Below, one piece after another: positions 30,201 through 43,150 of a stretch of DNA of 64,000 bases. How positions within the stretch are numbered: position 1 is the first letter of the stretch; every line of letters starts with the position of its first letter. Under the pieces are notes generated by a model. That model did not search any database, had not been told where the DNA came from, and saw only the letters and a program-made list of their open reading frames with translations. The stretch is from Conus ventricosus (Eukaryota; Mollusca; Gastropoda; Neogastropoda; Conidae): contig CM031628.1 of the NCBI GenBank assembly GCA_018398815.1, positions 11,669,277 through 11,733,276 on the forward strand. Direction: 5' to 3'. The translations under genes were made by a program, and so were the position numbers.

Positions 30201-30960
30201 ACATATAGTGAAAGTGGACCGAAGTCAATATCAATCTTTAATTGGCACCATATAAGGATGAACAGCACCATATAACTGCAGACCTTTCAAACAAGCATTT
30301 AACCAAAATCATTACTGTATCTTATCTTTTATGAAGTTCGCAGTAAAACGTATGTCACGAGTGTCTTCCTGCAAAGGACAAATGACTATGTACATCATAC
30401 ATCTGCTTCTGGGAACGCATTTTCCACCCCCTGTAACGTGCATATGAAAGTCACCGAACAACAAAACAGGGTAAGTTGCCAAAATAACCTCCATCAACGA
30501 CCATAATACATAGCACTAAAACAGTAATGCCCTTGATTTATCGTCTGTATCACGATAATATGGAGAAGAGGAAGGCGGTCCATATACACCACCAAAATAC
30601 TGGTGAGTCTGTTCCCACCAACCAATTTTTTGACAATTTCAACACAATACTGTTGTCCGTATTCAACATCGATTTTTTCAATATATAATTGGTTTATTCT
30701 TTTTTTTTCACTAGCAAGCGCAAGTCCCCCCGACAGACCCTGGATGTGACACCATCAGACAGTCCTAATCATGGTATGCAAACGTCCAGGTGGTTGGGGA
30801 ACAATAGGTCAGTGGAATCTAGTAGCCAAATGTTTTCAACAAGTAGACAGAAATCAAACTCGGTCAATGGTAAGATCGGGCACGGAATCATACACCCAAA
30901 AGGCCATCGATGTTATATGTCAATAAATCGAAAATGTCTCGCATGACAGCGCCAGGCATA
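27240..30960 (-). pseudogene. Non-LTR retrotransposon (LINE-a): endonuclease, RT, C-terminal zinc motif
   Basis: Reading leftward on the minus strand: an endonuclease part with LLFGDFHMHVTG near 30440-30470, a linker with RNSSKKKEAPQN at 29810, RT-connection sequence, GLQNLYKRLLNHAKRL near 28560-28510, an IQPYTCYGAEIWG block at about 28230-28190 with VHLFAMIRFLNVCIRTPN, an INRSDRF-QLYRTL block near 27790, and a Cys/His-rich end CPLCESRRRTEVQ near 27620. The order is that of a CR1/L2/RTE-like LINE. Frameshifts and stops are everywhere, and the RT palm motif region is not clearly seen. Confidence 0.75.
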
Positions 30961-31042
30961 ATCCTATAAATCATCTCTTTTTCATCGCTTCCACTTTGCG
31001 GCTGTGACCACTGAAGTGATGTCCTGCTTTTTTTTTAAAGCA

Positions 31043-32582
31043 TCATTTGTGCATGAAGCACTCCTTAGCCGGTTGTTCAGTCTTTTGTATTATTTTGTTT
31101 CGAGGGTCCGCGCAATCGCCCCGTTTGGGTTGTTGTAGTAAGCCATTGTCATTTTTGTTCACGTGTCCTGTTCGTTTTTTTGGTAGCGTCTCAATCACAT
31201 CATCGGTCACAACATTGTATGTTTGTGACAAACTACTAACCTTTATCGAACTCGATGGCCTCGTGTCTAGGACATTGTTCACTCGGTCCACTGTCTCGCC
31301 ATGACTGTCAGGGGTGTCTTTTATAGGATTTGTTTTCAAGGACGCGACTGGTTTTCATGCTCAGTGGCTTCTCAGTGTTGATCTGTGTGTCATTCTGTAA
31401 AGTCATCGTCACTCCGGCGTCGTCAGCCACTGTGATCATGGTTATGGACGGGGACATTGACAGACGACTGGATGATGTCCGGACAGAGAAATGTCACTTT
31501 CCAAAGTATCTTCGTTCAAAAATGTCATTCCCGGCAGGATTTTCCATCCACTCCCCTACCCCCACCAAACACAGAGATCTGCCCAACTGTTCCAACTGAC
31601 ACAAGTGATCATCTTTCAAAGTGTTAGGATCAGAATTTCCAACCGTTCCCCCCCGTCACTGTCCAAGAAACCCAGTCTGACCACACAGTATAGGCATGTG
31701 TGACAATTTGTTTTTCCAATAGTATTCACCAATCTGAACCATGAATCCCCCCCCCCCCCCGTCTCCCAAGGATTGTCTGACACCAAGTCAACAGCTATGC
31801 ATGACTTAGTGTCTCGCTGACATGTATGTGTTTCCTGTACAGTCCATCTGGGGTATGAATACTGGAAGGTAGAACACTGAACCACATTTGCGAGTGGTCC
31901 GGTGCTGGTGGCAGGGATGGAAAGGGATACATGGAACCGGCTAGCTGTAGTAAGGTTGCCATAGTTTACCAGTCCCGTGCCCCCGCTCCCGTTATTGTCC
32001 TCACGTCCCACCCCACCTCCACACTCCCCCATAAAAGACCCTCGGATCACTGTCACTGTTGGTAGGCTATACCACGACCCCGGTATGGTTCCAGCCTTTC
32101 ACTACCATACCTCTGACTGTCGTCGTAATGTTTCGCTATAAAAACGGTTGATGTGGTCGCCTTCGGGCCGAAACCGGTGTTGATGCGGGAGTCCGTAAAC
32201 GCTGAGCGCTGCCGGCGTGGTGTTCCGGAGCCCGTCTGCCAGCGGTGACCGGGACAGGTCGCCTCTGTTCCTCCACCACAGTCTGTTACCCTATGATAGT
32301 AGGCATGCATACCTTGTTTGTCGGTATTCCTTGAATTGAAGCTTTCCTCTGTCTGTCTGTCAGATCGTCGGCAACCGTCACATATTTTCTTGCCGCATTG
32401 CAATCTATTTGCCTCGAAGTAAGCAACCGACATCTTAATGTTCCAGCCCATCGCGCAAACTTACCGATCATCGGCGGGGGTTCGGTTGTTGCGTATTCTA
32501 CGTCCGAGACGGGTGTGCTCTGATGGATGTCGTCCCGGCACCACACTTTGTCTGACAACAGTCCCTTGTAGCACCTGGACAA
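31043..32582 (-). pseudogene. Possible LINE ORF1 remnant
   Basis: Overlapping minus-strand open segments (31043-31339, 31616-32056, 32053-32451, 32286-32582) lie directly upstream of the LINE-a endonuclease and read in its direction. They are Ser/Thr/Arg-rich with scattered Cys but show no clear zinc knuckle. Assignment rests on position only. Confidence 0.35.
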
Positions 32583-32599
32583 TCACCTGTCACAGCACT

Positions 32600-33150
32600 C
32601 ATTCATATGAATCACAGCGTGGAACTTAGGCTGAACATAGAAAACTTCAAATTGTCCCTGCCCCTAGAGTACATTTCAAAGCCTTTCAATTTTGTCAGAC
32701 AACCACCTGTTGTTCGTACCATTTTTGTTTTCAAGTTGTATAATCACAATTTTGCTTTGATTCTGTGTGTTACCTGAGTGCAACTTGTCAACTGTTGCTT
32801 CGAAGCACGAAGTTTTTAGCACGCCTCATGCATTCAAATTTTAACTCACGCACGGGCTCTGTCCAATGCCGACTGAAATCTGCTGAGTCTTGTTTCAAAT
32901 CGGAAATCCAAAAAGCATTTTTCAAATTGTTTCTTTTGATTTTGCAGTAATTTTTGCATATTAATGTCGACCAGAACCCTGCACACAATTCGGAGTTCAC
33001 CTTGTATCACCTGCAGAGTTCCAGAGAGAGAGAGAAGAGAGGGTAAATAATTCTCCACAGGAAGAATTTAAACAAGAAATCAAACGTGCATTTGCCTTAA
33101 AAGATTCTCGTTGAATCGAAATACATGAAACAAGAGGAATTCCTTTTGAC
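32600..33150. other. No recognisable feature
   Basis: Unique-looking AT-rich sequence; short ORFs on both strands lack protein-like features. Confidence 0.3.
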
Positions 33151-33169
33151 GTACCTCTCTCTGTCTCTC

Positions 33170-33720
33170 AGTTCTTGACTCTTCCTTTGGTCTCTGTCTG
33201 ACTTCTTCTCCCACACTTCTCTGTGTCAGTGTCTGTCTGTCTGTCTGTCTGTCTGCTTCTGTCAGTCTGTCTCTCTCTCTCTCTCCCCACTCACTCTCTC
33301 CCTTCCCCTCTCCCTCACCACCCTCCCTCTCCCTCGCCATCTCCTCTCCTCTCTCCTCCTCTCTCACCTCTGCTCTCTCCCCCTCTCTCTCCTCTCTCTG
33401 TCCTATGTCTGTCTGCCTGTCTGGTCCGTATCTCTCTCTCTCCTCCTCTCGTCTCTCCCAACCACACTCTCCGTCCTTCTCCCTCACTCCCCTCCCTTTC
33501 TCTCATCTTACCATCATCTCACTCCCTCCTCCGTCCACCTCCTCTCCTCCTCCTCTCTCTCTCTCCCTCGTCCTCTCCCACTCCTCTCTCCTCTTCCTCT
33601 CCCTCCACTCACTCCCGCTTCTCTCCTCTCTCCTCCGTCTCCGCTCTCTCCTTCTCTCCTCTCTCTCCCCTCGGGGGTCCATCTCTCTCCTCTCTCCTCT
33701 CTCTCTTCATCTCGGTTCCT
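33170..33720. repeat. CT-rich low-complexity tract
   Basis: Dense CTCTCT, TCTGTCTG and CCTCTC runs over more than 500 bp. Long ORFs here (both strands) are composition artefacts. Confidence 0.95.
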
Positions 33721-34019
33721 GCGCCTTCCTTCGTCTCGTCCCAACCCCTCTTTTCCTCCGCCCCCTGTCCACGCTTCTCTCCCCTCTCCACTGCTCGCCG
33801 CCAGTCCACCCTTTTCTCGATCTGCATCGTCCACACCAAGCTCCTAACCGACCGTCCCACACCATCTTCCTAACTCAACCGTTACCCACACCACTTCCTA
33901 CCAACCAACCCATATTATTTTTCCAATCCTTTTGAGAAGAACGTCGATTCTATTCTTCCCACGGTTCAACTGCATAAGGTTTTTGTACTAGAAGATATGT
34001 CTGTTACAAGTGCCGCCCC

Positions 34020-34230
34020 CGTGTTTGTGTTGTTTGTGTGTGTGGGTGAGGTGTGTGTGGAGTGTGTTGTGTGTGTGTGTGTGGTTAAGTGTGTGTGTGT
34101 GTGTGTTTGAGAGATTTAGAGAGAGAGAGACAGAGACAGAGAGCCAGGAAAGAGCCCAAGAGAGGAGAGAGAGAGGATAAGAGAGAGAGAGAGAGGGAGG
34201 GAGAAGAGAGAGAGTGCAACCATATCATAC
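34020..34230. repeat. (GT)n and (GA)n microsatellites
   Basis: A GT run (34020-34108) is followed by a GA-rich run (34110-34215). Confidence 0.95.
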
Positions 34231-34384
34231 GTAAGGAGTCGCACTCTGTGCATGCCTTTAAAACCCGTATGGCCATAAAAAATATCCATTCCCACGCAAC
34301 AATAACGACAGGGGAGACACACTATCGTTGTAAGCATCAGCGTGTACTCAGGACCATAAAGGAAGCGCGCACAAAACGCATATA

Positions 34385-34590
34385 AGCGCGCGCGCATGTG
34401 TTGTGTGTGTGTGTAGTGGTTGTGTGTGTTGTGTGTGTGATGAGTGTGTGTTGGTGTGAGTGTGTGTTTGTGTGTGTTTGTGTTCGCGCGCGCGTTTGTT
34501 TGTGGTGTGTGTGGTGTGTGGTGTGTGTGTGTGTGTGGTGTTTGTGTGGTGTGTGTGTATGTGTGTGAGTGTGTGTGTAAAAGAACGCGC
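34385..34590. repeat. (GT)n microsatellite
   Basis: Interrupted GT run with GCGCGCGC inserts near 34387 and 34485. Confidence 0.95.
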
Positions 34591-34619
34591 GCACAACTCG
34601 TAACGTGCGTGAGTGCCAA

Positions 34620-35195
34620 GCACACGCCGTAAAAGCGTGTGCATCTTGTCGCTCATCTGTGGCATGCCTGAAAACCCCTATGGCATGAATCCATCAGTGT
34701 GTTTCATCCTCTCTTTGAGAGAAGGGTATATACTGCAGCTTTCGTCAGATCCTGTGATCTCTCTTTAAAGAACATTGATGACAGAAAATGTTGGCCACAT
34801 CCCCCAAGCACCTAACCATTGATTCCCCTGATTTCAGTAACATTTCATTTGTCAGACAGACCGCACAATCAAATGAAGCAAAATAAATGATGAAAACATA
34901 AAGGATGCACATGTAAAGTATCAAAAAATACATACAACAGCAACAGCAATAACAACGACAAAATTGACGAGAACAAAAAACAACCCCTTCCTCTACAAAC
35001 ACGAGAATCCGTAGAGCCACAACTCCCTATTTTTTATGTTTTCAGACCCCCGCTTTCATCGATTCTCGCGTGTTCAAAAATGTTTAACGGATATAAAGTT
35101 CGCCTCTCATGATATCCTTTACATTTCTTCTGACCTTTCTCCTCTTTTTTCGGTGCTCATCGTGAGTCCCATGACGTAAATTCAGTACATACTAA
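34620..35195. other. No recognisable feature
   Basis: AT-rich single-copy-like sequence. Short ORFs only. Confidence 0.3.
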
Positions 35196-35219
35196 CCAAC
35201 ATACTACAGTCTACAGACG

Positions 35220-35370
35220 ACAACCGCTCAACAAACAACAACAACAACACCAACACTACAAACAACAACAATCAGACACAACTACAACCATAAAACACTA
35301 CAACTACAACTAGTACTACTACTACTACAACATACTACTCCAAACCACAACTACTACTACTACTAACATT
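35220..35370. repeat. CAA/CTA simple repeat tract
   Basis: CAACAACAA then CTACTACTA runs. Confidence 0.9.
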
Positions 35371-35802
35371 AATAGCTTTTTAAAGCGCCTCCGCCAAAGG
35401 TCTGAGCGATGACATACCACACTCTACTTGTACAAAACATGCTGCCTACACTGGGGTAGTGGGCCGTTTGAAAACAAGAGCTGCCTGCCGCTCTTCATTA
35501 AGTCGTTACTCGTGTCATCCCGTCAAAATTGTTCACCCCAGTTTCTTTACGACGTCCTTCATTCTTTCAATTTCTCACTCTGGTAGCATGTTATGGTTTA
35601 ACGTATCGTCATACCAACGATCCAAACGGACCATTCTCCTCTACCGAAAGTTGGTGATAGGGATTTACGTGTGTGCACTATTTTAACGAGTGTTCACGCA
35701 CGGAAACATCATTTATAGTCTCATACGGAAGGACTATTTGGGAAATGAAGGTCAGAACCCATGTTAACACTCCGAGGAACAAAAATCCCCCTAACCTGAA
35801 AA

Positions 35803-35919
35803 GGCCCGGCGGAATTCGAAACCCGCAACCCAGAGGGGGAGATCACCACATATCGACAACAACAGCAAAAAACAACGACAAACCGACAAGCGCTCCACCA
35901 CTAAGCTAATCCGGCCCCC
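35803..35919 (-). repeat. tRNA-like SINE head
   Basis: The complement of 35886-35919 reads GGATTAGCTTAGTGGTGGAG, a good RNA polymerase III A box with tRNA D-arm context, and the complement near 35807-35830 reads GGTTTCGAATTCC, close to the B box. The spacing between boxes (about 80 bp) is longer than in a functional tRNA because of a CAACAACAG-rich insert, and there is no closed acceptor stem. A tRNA-derived SINE is the best reading. Confidence 0.6.
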
Positions 35920-36356
35920 ATCTAAAAGACAAAAACGGCAGCTCGCAAAGTAAGCTTTATAAGGCATTCACGCATTATACTCATTACATGTTTCCAAGGT
36001 GTTCTTCAAACTCAAAGATGGCACCCGGAGCTGGTCACGCATGGCGTTACAATACGCGGTACAAACTATCAGTTTTCGACATGTCTGCTGGCCATGTGGT
36101 GATGTCCAGTTACTTCCATACATTCCTCTGCTGAAAATCAGTCTTGTCTCTGACCTGGGATAGGCGCTTCTGGTAATACACACGGTGAACATATTGATAA
36201 CGTGGTACTATGGCCGCTTACAACAACCTCAGAGCTTTTGAACCGAAGGCTTCTGTTTTCTTTTTACCTTCCAACGCGATTCCTGATCTTACTACCGTCG
36301 GCCAGGATTTCGTCTGTATTAGTATACAATCTTTCAGGCGAGTAATGTTCCTCTTA

Positions 36357-36358
<2 letters not shown>

Positions 36359-36395
<37 letters not shown>

Positions 36396-36440
36396 TGTGT
36401 GTTGTGTGGGTGTGTGTTGTGTTGTTGTGTGAGTGTTGTG
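36359..36440. repeat. (GT)n microsatellite
   Basis: GT run with a few G/T interruptions, immediately before a LINE fragment. Confidence 0.95.
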
Positions 36441-37325
36441 GTTTTGTGTTTTTTTGGTATGATTTCTATCCAAAGCGTTTGATTCAGTTTGGAGGCAGGA
36501 TTATGGCAAAACATATCAAAGAAGGTGTAAATGGACAGATTTTGCAAGTAATCACGAATATGTATCAGCAAATAAACTCTTGTATATCTAAAATGGGAGT
36601 CAATCTGAATATTTTGGCATTTTAGATGTGTTTACGTCATGGTGAAAATCTTTCACGCTTTTGCTATTTTTCATTGGTATTTTGAATGACCTTGAACTAT
36701 AGCTCACAGATCGTAACTGTGCTTTCTTGAATATAGATTTAAATCTCCCATGATTCAGATTTAATTAAGTTACCTTATTTTATTTTTTACTTTTATACGC
36801 TTATGATATTGTTGTTATAGCAGATTCTTTTATGTGTTTACAGCATCTCTTGATGATATTAAGCGAGTATTGTAGCGCAGCATGGGAAGCTTAATGTTAA
36901 TGTAGCAAAAACAAGGGTGTAGTCTTTAATGGACGCAATAATCCTAAGAAAAAAACTAAAGTTCAAAAACCAGTCCATAGAAATATACAAACCACTTTCA
37001 AATATTTAGGTATAATCGATCGCAGAACAGGAAATGTTTATGAAATGTAAAAGTATTGTAATGACCCAAGCGCAATGTGCAATTCGTTTTCTTTTACTAA
37101 AGATTGCCTTAAGATTTCAAAATCTGCCTATAAAACATTGTACTGGACGTATACCAATCAATGGTTTTTTGCCTGTACTTTTATATGGCTGTGAAATTTG
37201 GGATAAAGTAGATTTCAAACAAATGGACAGTTTTCAGTTAATTTTTAAGCATCTTTTTGTCATTTAAATCGTTCGACTAAATCAGAAACTAATATATTTA
37301 GAACTAGGAATGTATCCTGTTTAGG
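36440..37325 (+). pseudogene. LINE reverse transcriptase fragment (LINE-c)
   Basis: Plus-strand broken frames give an AFDSVW-like block at about 36475-36495 followed by EGVNGQILQVITNMYQQI and CISKMGVNLN, then FKYLGI at 37000-37017 and LLYGCEIWDKVDFKQMDSF at 37178-37235. This is the RT palm to thumb order of a Jockey/CR1-type LINE. The middle, including the FADD site, is degenerate. Confidence 0.7.
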
Positions 37326-37339
37326 TTCAAAGTATATGC

Positions 37340-37530
37340 CACGATGTGTGTGTGTGTGTTAGTGTGAGAGTGTGTGTGTGTGTGTGTGATCGTGTGTGTG
37401 ATGAGAGAGTGTGGTGATGTGTGGTGTGTGTGTGGTGTGTGTTGTGTGTGTGTATTAGTTGTGTGTGTTTGTGCTCATGCGGCGTGCCGTTCACCTCGGT
37501 GCGTGTGTGTGTGAGTGTGTGTGGAGTGTG

Positions 37531-37578
<48 letters not shown>

Positions 37579-37615
37579 GAGAGAGAGGAGGAGAGAGAGA
37601 GAGAGAGAGATAGAG
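37340..37615. repeat. (GT)n then (GA)n microsatellite
   Basis: Interrupted GT (37340-37530), then GA (37532-37612). Confidence 0.95.
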
Positions 37616-37679
37616 ATCAAAGGAGGCCATGTCCTGGCACATGAAAAGAGGGATGGGTGATCAATTAAATTGTTTCTTC

Positions 37680-40600
37680 TTTTCATCCTCAGGCCAGAAG
37701 TCAGGGAGCTGCTGCTGTCAGCAAGATGCTGGCATTGTCATGGTGGAGCAGGCAATCCCTTTGTGCCCCGCATGATGGGCGTTTTGCAAACCATTCTCAC
37801 GACTATATTTAGACTACACTATCATGGTTACATTGCCAATTTGAAGAAACTTTCCGCTATCATTCATCCTTCTGCCATCAACTGTCGTTGCCAGCACTCC
37901 TAGATTCATCTTGAACTTACAGTATTAGGTCATCACCTAGAAAACCACATAGCACACAACTGTCCACTCGGTTTCTGGATTGTACTGAAAACGGCTCTCA
38001 TGGTTCTTCACCTGTCAGGAATTAAATAGATGCAGTTGAACGTCCTTCCATTGTTTCCCTTAGACTATAGATGCAACCACTCTACATCTACCCTACCTAA
38101 GCTAAGCAGTTCATCTGGAGAGGGCCCTACACGTGAAACGACAAGCTGAGCGACAACTGAATCGTGTGGAACGAACTCACAACATCCCAATGAAATGGCC
38201 GAGTTCCTGCTGTATGTCCTGGCTTGTTCTCCTGGGCTGTCCCTGACAGTGAACTTCGTCCATGTCTACATTGTAAACAGCTTTCCTGACAGTCCAGAAC
38301 ATGATTGTCATTTATCCATGCGTCAGTCTTCCGAGCTGAACTTCTTTTTGTCGCTTTAACAAAAAAACTGTGACCCTGGCAAGATAGACTGTATCCCCCC
38401 CACCATGTGGACAAACTCAGGAGGCATCAAATACACACTATACTTTCAACGGTTTAAACAATAGTCGGCTTAAAAAAATTTTACTCAGTTTCAATATTGG
38501 ACTTGAAAAGCACGTCACCCTGGGCCATAGATTTTGCTTTGTATTTCAAAATTCGACATAAATGGCGACAACAGAATTAAATGCTTATCCTTCGTCAGTT
38601 CAAAGTAAATTCGAAATTACGGAAAATTTCACAAACCCTTTTTAAAATTCATACAGAAAGTTTTACAACATAAATATTGATAAAGAAGTTAGTTTAAAAC
38701 AATTTTAGAAGGAAATAGGTTTAGACAAAAACGTAAGCGGGACATGCACGTTGCAAACCTCAGATACATAAAATGGGGGGAAAGTGTGGAGTTAAAACAT
38801 TCCACTTTGCCACATTCAAGCACGAAGGTAGTAACACGCTATCCCCGTTAGAAATGAAAATCTGCAGAATCTGAAACAACTCTTTAAAAGGTTCCCGCAA
38901 GACTCAATGATAAAATTTAACGATTACAACAAACACTTTATGTCCCAGTAACAGTGAGGGAATGTGGTGCCATTTACAATATAGAAATAAAACTTTGGAA
39001 TCTTAAATGGTAGATTTTGTACTCTTAGATGGAAAACATAACAAGCTGAATCATACTTAGACATATTAATAACACCGACTAAGATACATAAACTAAATCC
39101 TTAAACGAAAACGATGAACACGATATGGAATTACTGTTAGGACCACGCCATCATCAGAAAGAACAAACTGTTTACTTGGAATGGTCCAAACCATTCCTGC
39201 ACTGCTCGATTGGATTACCCCTTAGCACATTCATTAGATATCTGCAATTTGATCTCAACTTACCACGTAACTACCCCAGTTCAAATCGGACGGCATTGGT
39301 ACCAGAATTAACTGTTGGAATGAAACGGAATTATTAAAATTAGGCAGTTAAACAGTAAACAGTACATTACAACATCTGTACTGGATTTTGTATCTATTCT
39401 GGATATCTCCTTTTTAGTTCATTGAGCACTGTGGTGTCATTTCTTGCAGGGGCGATCCTGTGTTGTGGTGAGTTATGGGCATGAATTTATTTCAATCATT
39501 CAGGACAAGAGATACCCTACTGTATTCCTTCTTTAAATCAGAGGATAAGCATCTTTGATCGTGGTCCAAACGCATTTTTTTAAAAGAAAATTATCTACTT
39601 GTAAAACTTAGTTAGAACATATTTTAATTAGCTTGCTAGAGAAAACACAGACATAAGTCGTCAGAAATATGATGAAAAATTCGTCATGAAGAAATGAGAA
39701 TATTTTGTCACTGATGTATTCCTATAAAAGCGAGTCAAAAACCAAAAGAATCAAATGAGAGGGCTGAAATGGACTACCAAAACCTAATAACAAGTTGATA
39801 TTACCTATCCGAAGAGCACATAATTACATTCGTAATTAGACTGACAGTAAAACAAAAATAGAACTGAACCTGTATAAAACTAGAGTGTTCCGATTCTAGT
39901 TAGGAACCCATATAGGATTGCAAGACTGAGAAAACAGTGAATATTATGGATAGAATATACAGAAAATAACGTTAGTCGTAAAAGTTTCTGACTATAATCA
40001 TGAAGGAGAAAGGAAGAAACTACGCTAGACCCCAGATGAGATATATCAACAGGAACAAGTTATTCATTTTACAAACACTGAGAGTATGACAACACACAAC
40101 AGCAAACCAACCACAGCTGAGTAATTCACAGGTCAGATGAACACAAAGACGACAGAGTAAAATTTCAACAGAAAAAGGCCAAGCTGATGCCACTTACCGA
40201 CCTAAACACCTCCTATCAGAACCACCACTCATGTAAACTGACAAAGGCTCAGCCCCGTGCAGGGACAGATTGCCCACAAAAATCGAACTATAAATCAATG
40301 TAAGCGAACCGCCCCAGAGAACGGAGGCCAAAACGAGTCCACAAAGACAAAACACAATGCGTTACGACCATCAAATTTCATCTTACAGGAGAGACAAAAA
40401 CGAATGAAACAACTCACGATAAGCAATTGAAATTGGCTTCAATCGCTTCAGAGTTCAGCGCAAGGAAGAAGGCTTAGATTTCCGCCTGCAGTTGTCTCAC
40501 ATTGCAACTACAACACAATTCTTGAAAATATATCGTAACACAACACACTGACGTTATGATCCCAAGATTCAATCACCTGAACATTTTAAAATGGTGCAAG

Positions 40601-40880
40601 CACACCTTTCACACAAAGGCAAGAAATCCTAAACCATTATTCCAGCAACTGAATGAGATAAAACACAAATCTAGAGAGACAAGTTTAACAACTAGAGTTC
40701 CATCACTTGAATATACTTGGATTAAGAGAAGGCAAATATCAGAGCAGAAGGAAAGGCAATTAAATTCTACTGTGAGCATTATGTTGACCAACAATTGTGT
40801 GAAGGTAAAAAAGAATAGAAATGGCGTATAAGGATCAACGCACACCGTAAAAGAATATTGGAAATATATCACACTGGTCC
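37680..40880. other. No recognisable gene or repeat
   Basis: About 3.2 kb of AT-rich sequence with only short ORFs. No motif or internal repeat that I can support. Confidence 0.3.
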
Positions 40881-40884
40881 ATGT

Positions 40885-42035
40885 TAACCCTACATTGACA
40901 TATAGCCCGAGGACGTATAGTTCACGGTTCATAGGCACATGTTGCCAAAAAGCCCAGTGACTTATAGACACGTGACATAGAGACATGATAGACGAGTGAA
41001 GCCCCGTAGTGACGTATAGACACGGTGACATAGAGACCGATGACCTGTAGCCCGAGTGACGTATAGACACGGTGACATAGAGACAAGTTGACATTAGCCC
41101 GATTGACGTAGAGACAGCAAGAGACATAGAGACATATTGAACATGTAGCCCGAGGGCTTATAGACCCCTGACGTAGAAGACCCATTGACAATAGTGACAT
41201 GTTGACATATAGCCCGAGTGGCGTAGAGACACATGAGACACAGAGGGCAAGATTGAGAACAAAAAGCCCGATTGGCGTAGCGACACAATGACACAGAGAC
41301 ATGTTGACATATATCCCGAGAGGCGTAGTAGACCACAGTGACAAAGAAGTCATGTTGACAAATATCCGCGAGTGGCGCAATGCGACAGGGGGACAGTGAA
41401 CATAGAGACATGTTTGCCCACCTTATCCCGCGTGACAGTATAGGACACAGTGACATAGAGAGCATGTTGACATGAAGCCCCAAATGGCTTTGAGGGAACA
41501 CAGATCCATCGAGACATGTAGACATAACGCCCAAATGGCCTGAACATACAAGTGACACAGAGACATGTTGACATATCGCCCAAATGGGCCATGAGACACA
41601 GTACATAGAGACATAAAGACTATAAGCCCACATGGCGTATGAGACACAGTGACACAGATACATGTAGACATATAGCCCAATTGGCCTTGCGATACACAGT
41701 GCCACAGAGACATGTCGACATGAAACCCAACAGGCAATTGAACACAGTGACACAGAGACAAGTTAGACATGTAGCCAAAAGACATCTAGACAACGATGAC
41801 ATAGAGACATGTTGAACAAATATCGCGCAAGAGCGTAAGCAGACACAGTGGACCTAGGAGACATAGTGACATGTTTACATATAGCCCACGTGGCGTAGAC
41901 ACAGTGACAAAGCGAAATGTGACATTGGAGACATATTGACATATAGCCCACCTGGGCGTAGAGATACAGTGACATAGAACAAGTTTGACAAATACCCTAA
42001 CTAGGCGTAGAAGAACACAGTGGGACATAGACACA
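40885..42035. repeat. 60-bp minisatellite, copy 1
   Basis: Roughly 19 units of the form GTAGAGACACAGTGACATAG, AGACATGTTGACATATAGCC, CAACTGGC. Unit lengths vary because of many single-base insertions. The same repeat with cleaner units occurs at 57250-57535. Minus-strand Cys/Ser/Leu-rich ORFs here are by-products. Confidence 0.93.
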
Positions 42036-42039
42036 AGGG

Positions 42040-43150
42040 CGCCACAACCTCTGGCGTCACTTAGGTCTTAAGTTTGCCTGTCATTCCCAATTTATACGAC
42101 AACGACACGAGACGACAACACAGATAATTAAGAACTTTAGCCAGCCCGCGTTAGCCACCGGCGACCATAGGAATTCCCATTTTCCTCTCATAAGGCGATG
42201 TGTGCATTCGCACCCTTGCCAAGCAAGGCCGCGGCCCGCTGAGCGCGACGATTTCAATCGGGGTTATTAACGCCGCTCGTGGAAGCGATCTTTAACAGCC
42301 CAATTGTCAGCTTTAAATTAGGTAAGTACATCCAATTGGAGTGGTTAACAAAACATTAGTCTACACATTTCCTGTTGTATTTCAGGTATATTACGGTGCT
42401 AAAAGCCCAAAAGAATCACTACAAAGTAAAATGTAAGCTGAATCGATTCGACCACCAAAATTGGCGGAAAGCGTTTGGCCAAGACTCATAGACAGTCGAT
42501 TATTTGTCCAAAAAAACCCAAGGAGGGCCTATGAAGCCTCCTAAACCTAGGTTGTTTTGAATCTGTAAATTTTTGTTTACTCCATAGAACAACACCACCC
42601 TGATCCTCCATGTGGAATTATTTGTATCTAACTGTGAAAAGAGGTCCATGCATACGAGCACATTTGTTTGATCGAAGAAATGAAATACAGGACCTCACCT
42701 CTTCCAAAGTACAGCAGACGACTTCCGGGAACGGACTGCTAACACCCCAACACAGAACCCGGAGCTGTAGGTCGGAAGCCGTGTAGTTGACGACACGGGG
42801 CGACGAAGACGCCGATTGAACGAAAGGTCGCCGCTAAAGTACACTAATGATAATGAGAGGATGCGGACGGAGGAGGGGGAAGATAATGAAAATGGCGATG
42901 AAAGTTAGGCCTGCACGCGCGTGCGTGCAACCCAAACGAGTGCTGCAATGCAAGCGGGCGGGCGAAAGATGCTTCGAGCGCACTGTGTTAGTGTGGTGTG
43001 TGGTGTGTGTGTGTGTTGTGTGTGTGTGATTGTGTGGTGTGTGAGTGGAGTGCTCGTACACACACGTGAGTAACTGGTCTGCCTCCGGTAGAAACCGTAT
43101 CCTCACTTGCACACAACTAACACTCCACACACCACACACACGACACACTT
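42040..43150. repeat. Unknown duplicated segment, copy 1
   Basis: Nearly the same sequence as 57540-58600, starting with ACCTCTGGCGTCACTTAGGT and containing GCCAAGCAAGGCCGCGGCC. A GT run near 42990-43050 is included. No coding potential seen. It may be the 5' untranslated region of the LINE that follows. Confidence 0.7.

Noticed and set aside
33080..33935. Ser/Leu/Pro-rich and Arg/Glu-rich ORFs up to 216 codons
   Set aside because: They come from a CT-rich low-complexity tract open on both strands.
40609..42034. Series of Cys/Leu/Ser-rich minus-strand ORFs with MSLCHCV repeats
   Set aside because: They follow the 60-bp minisatellite in several frames, with no start or composition typical of genes.
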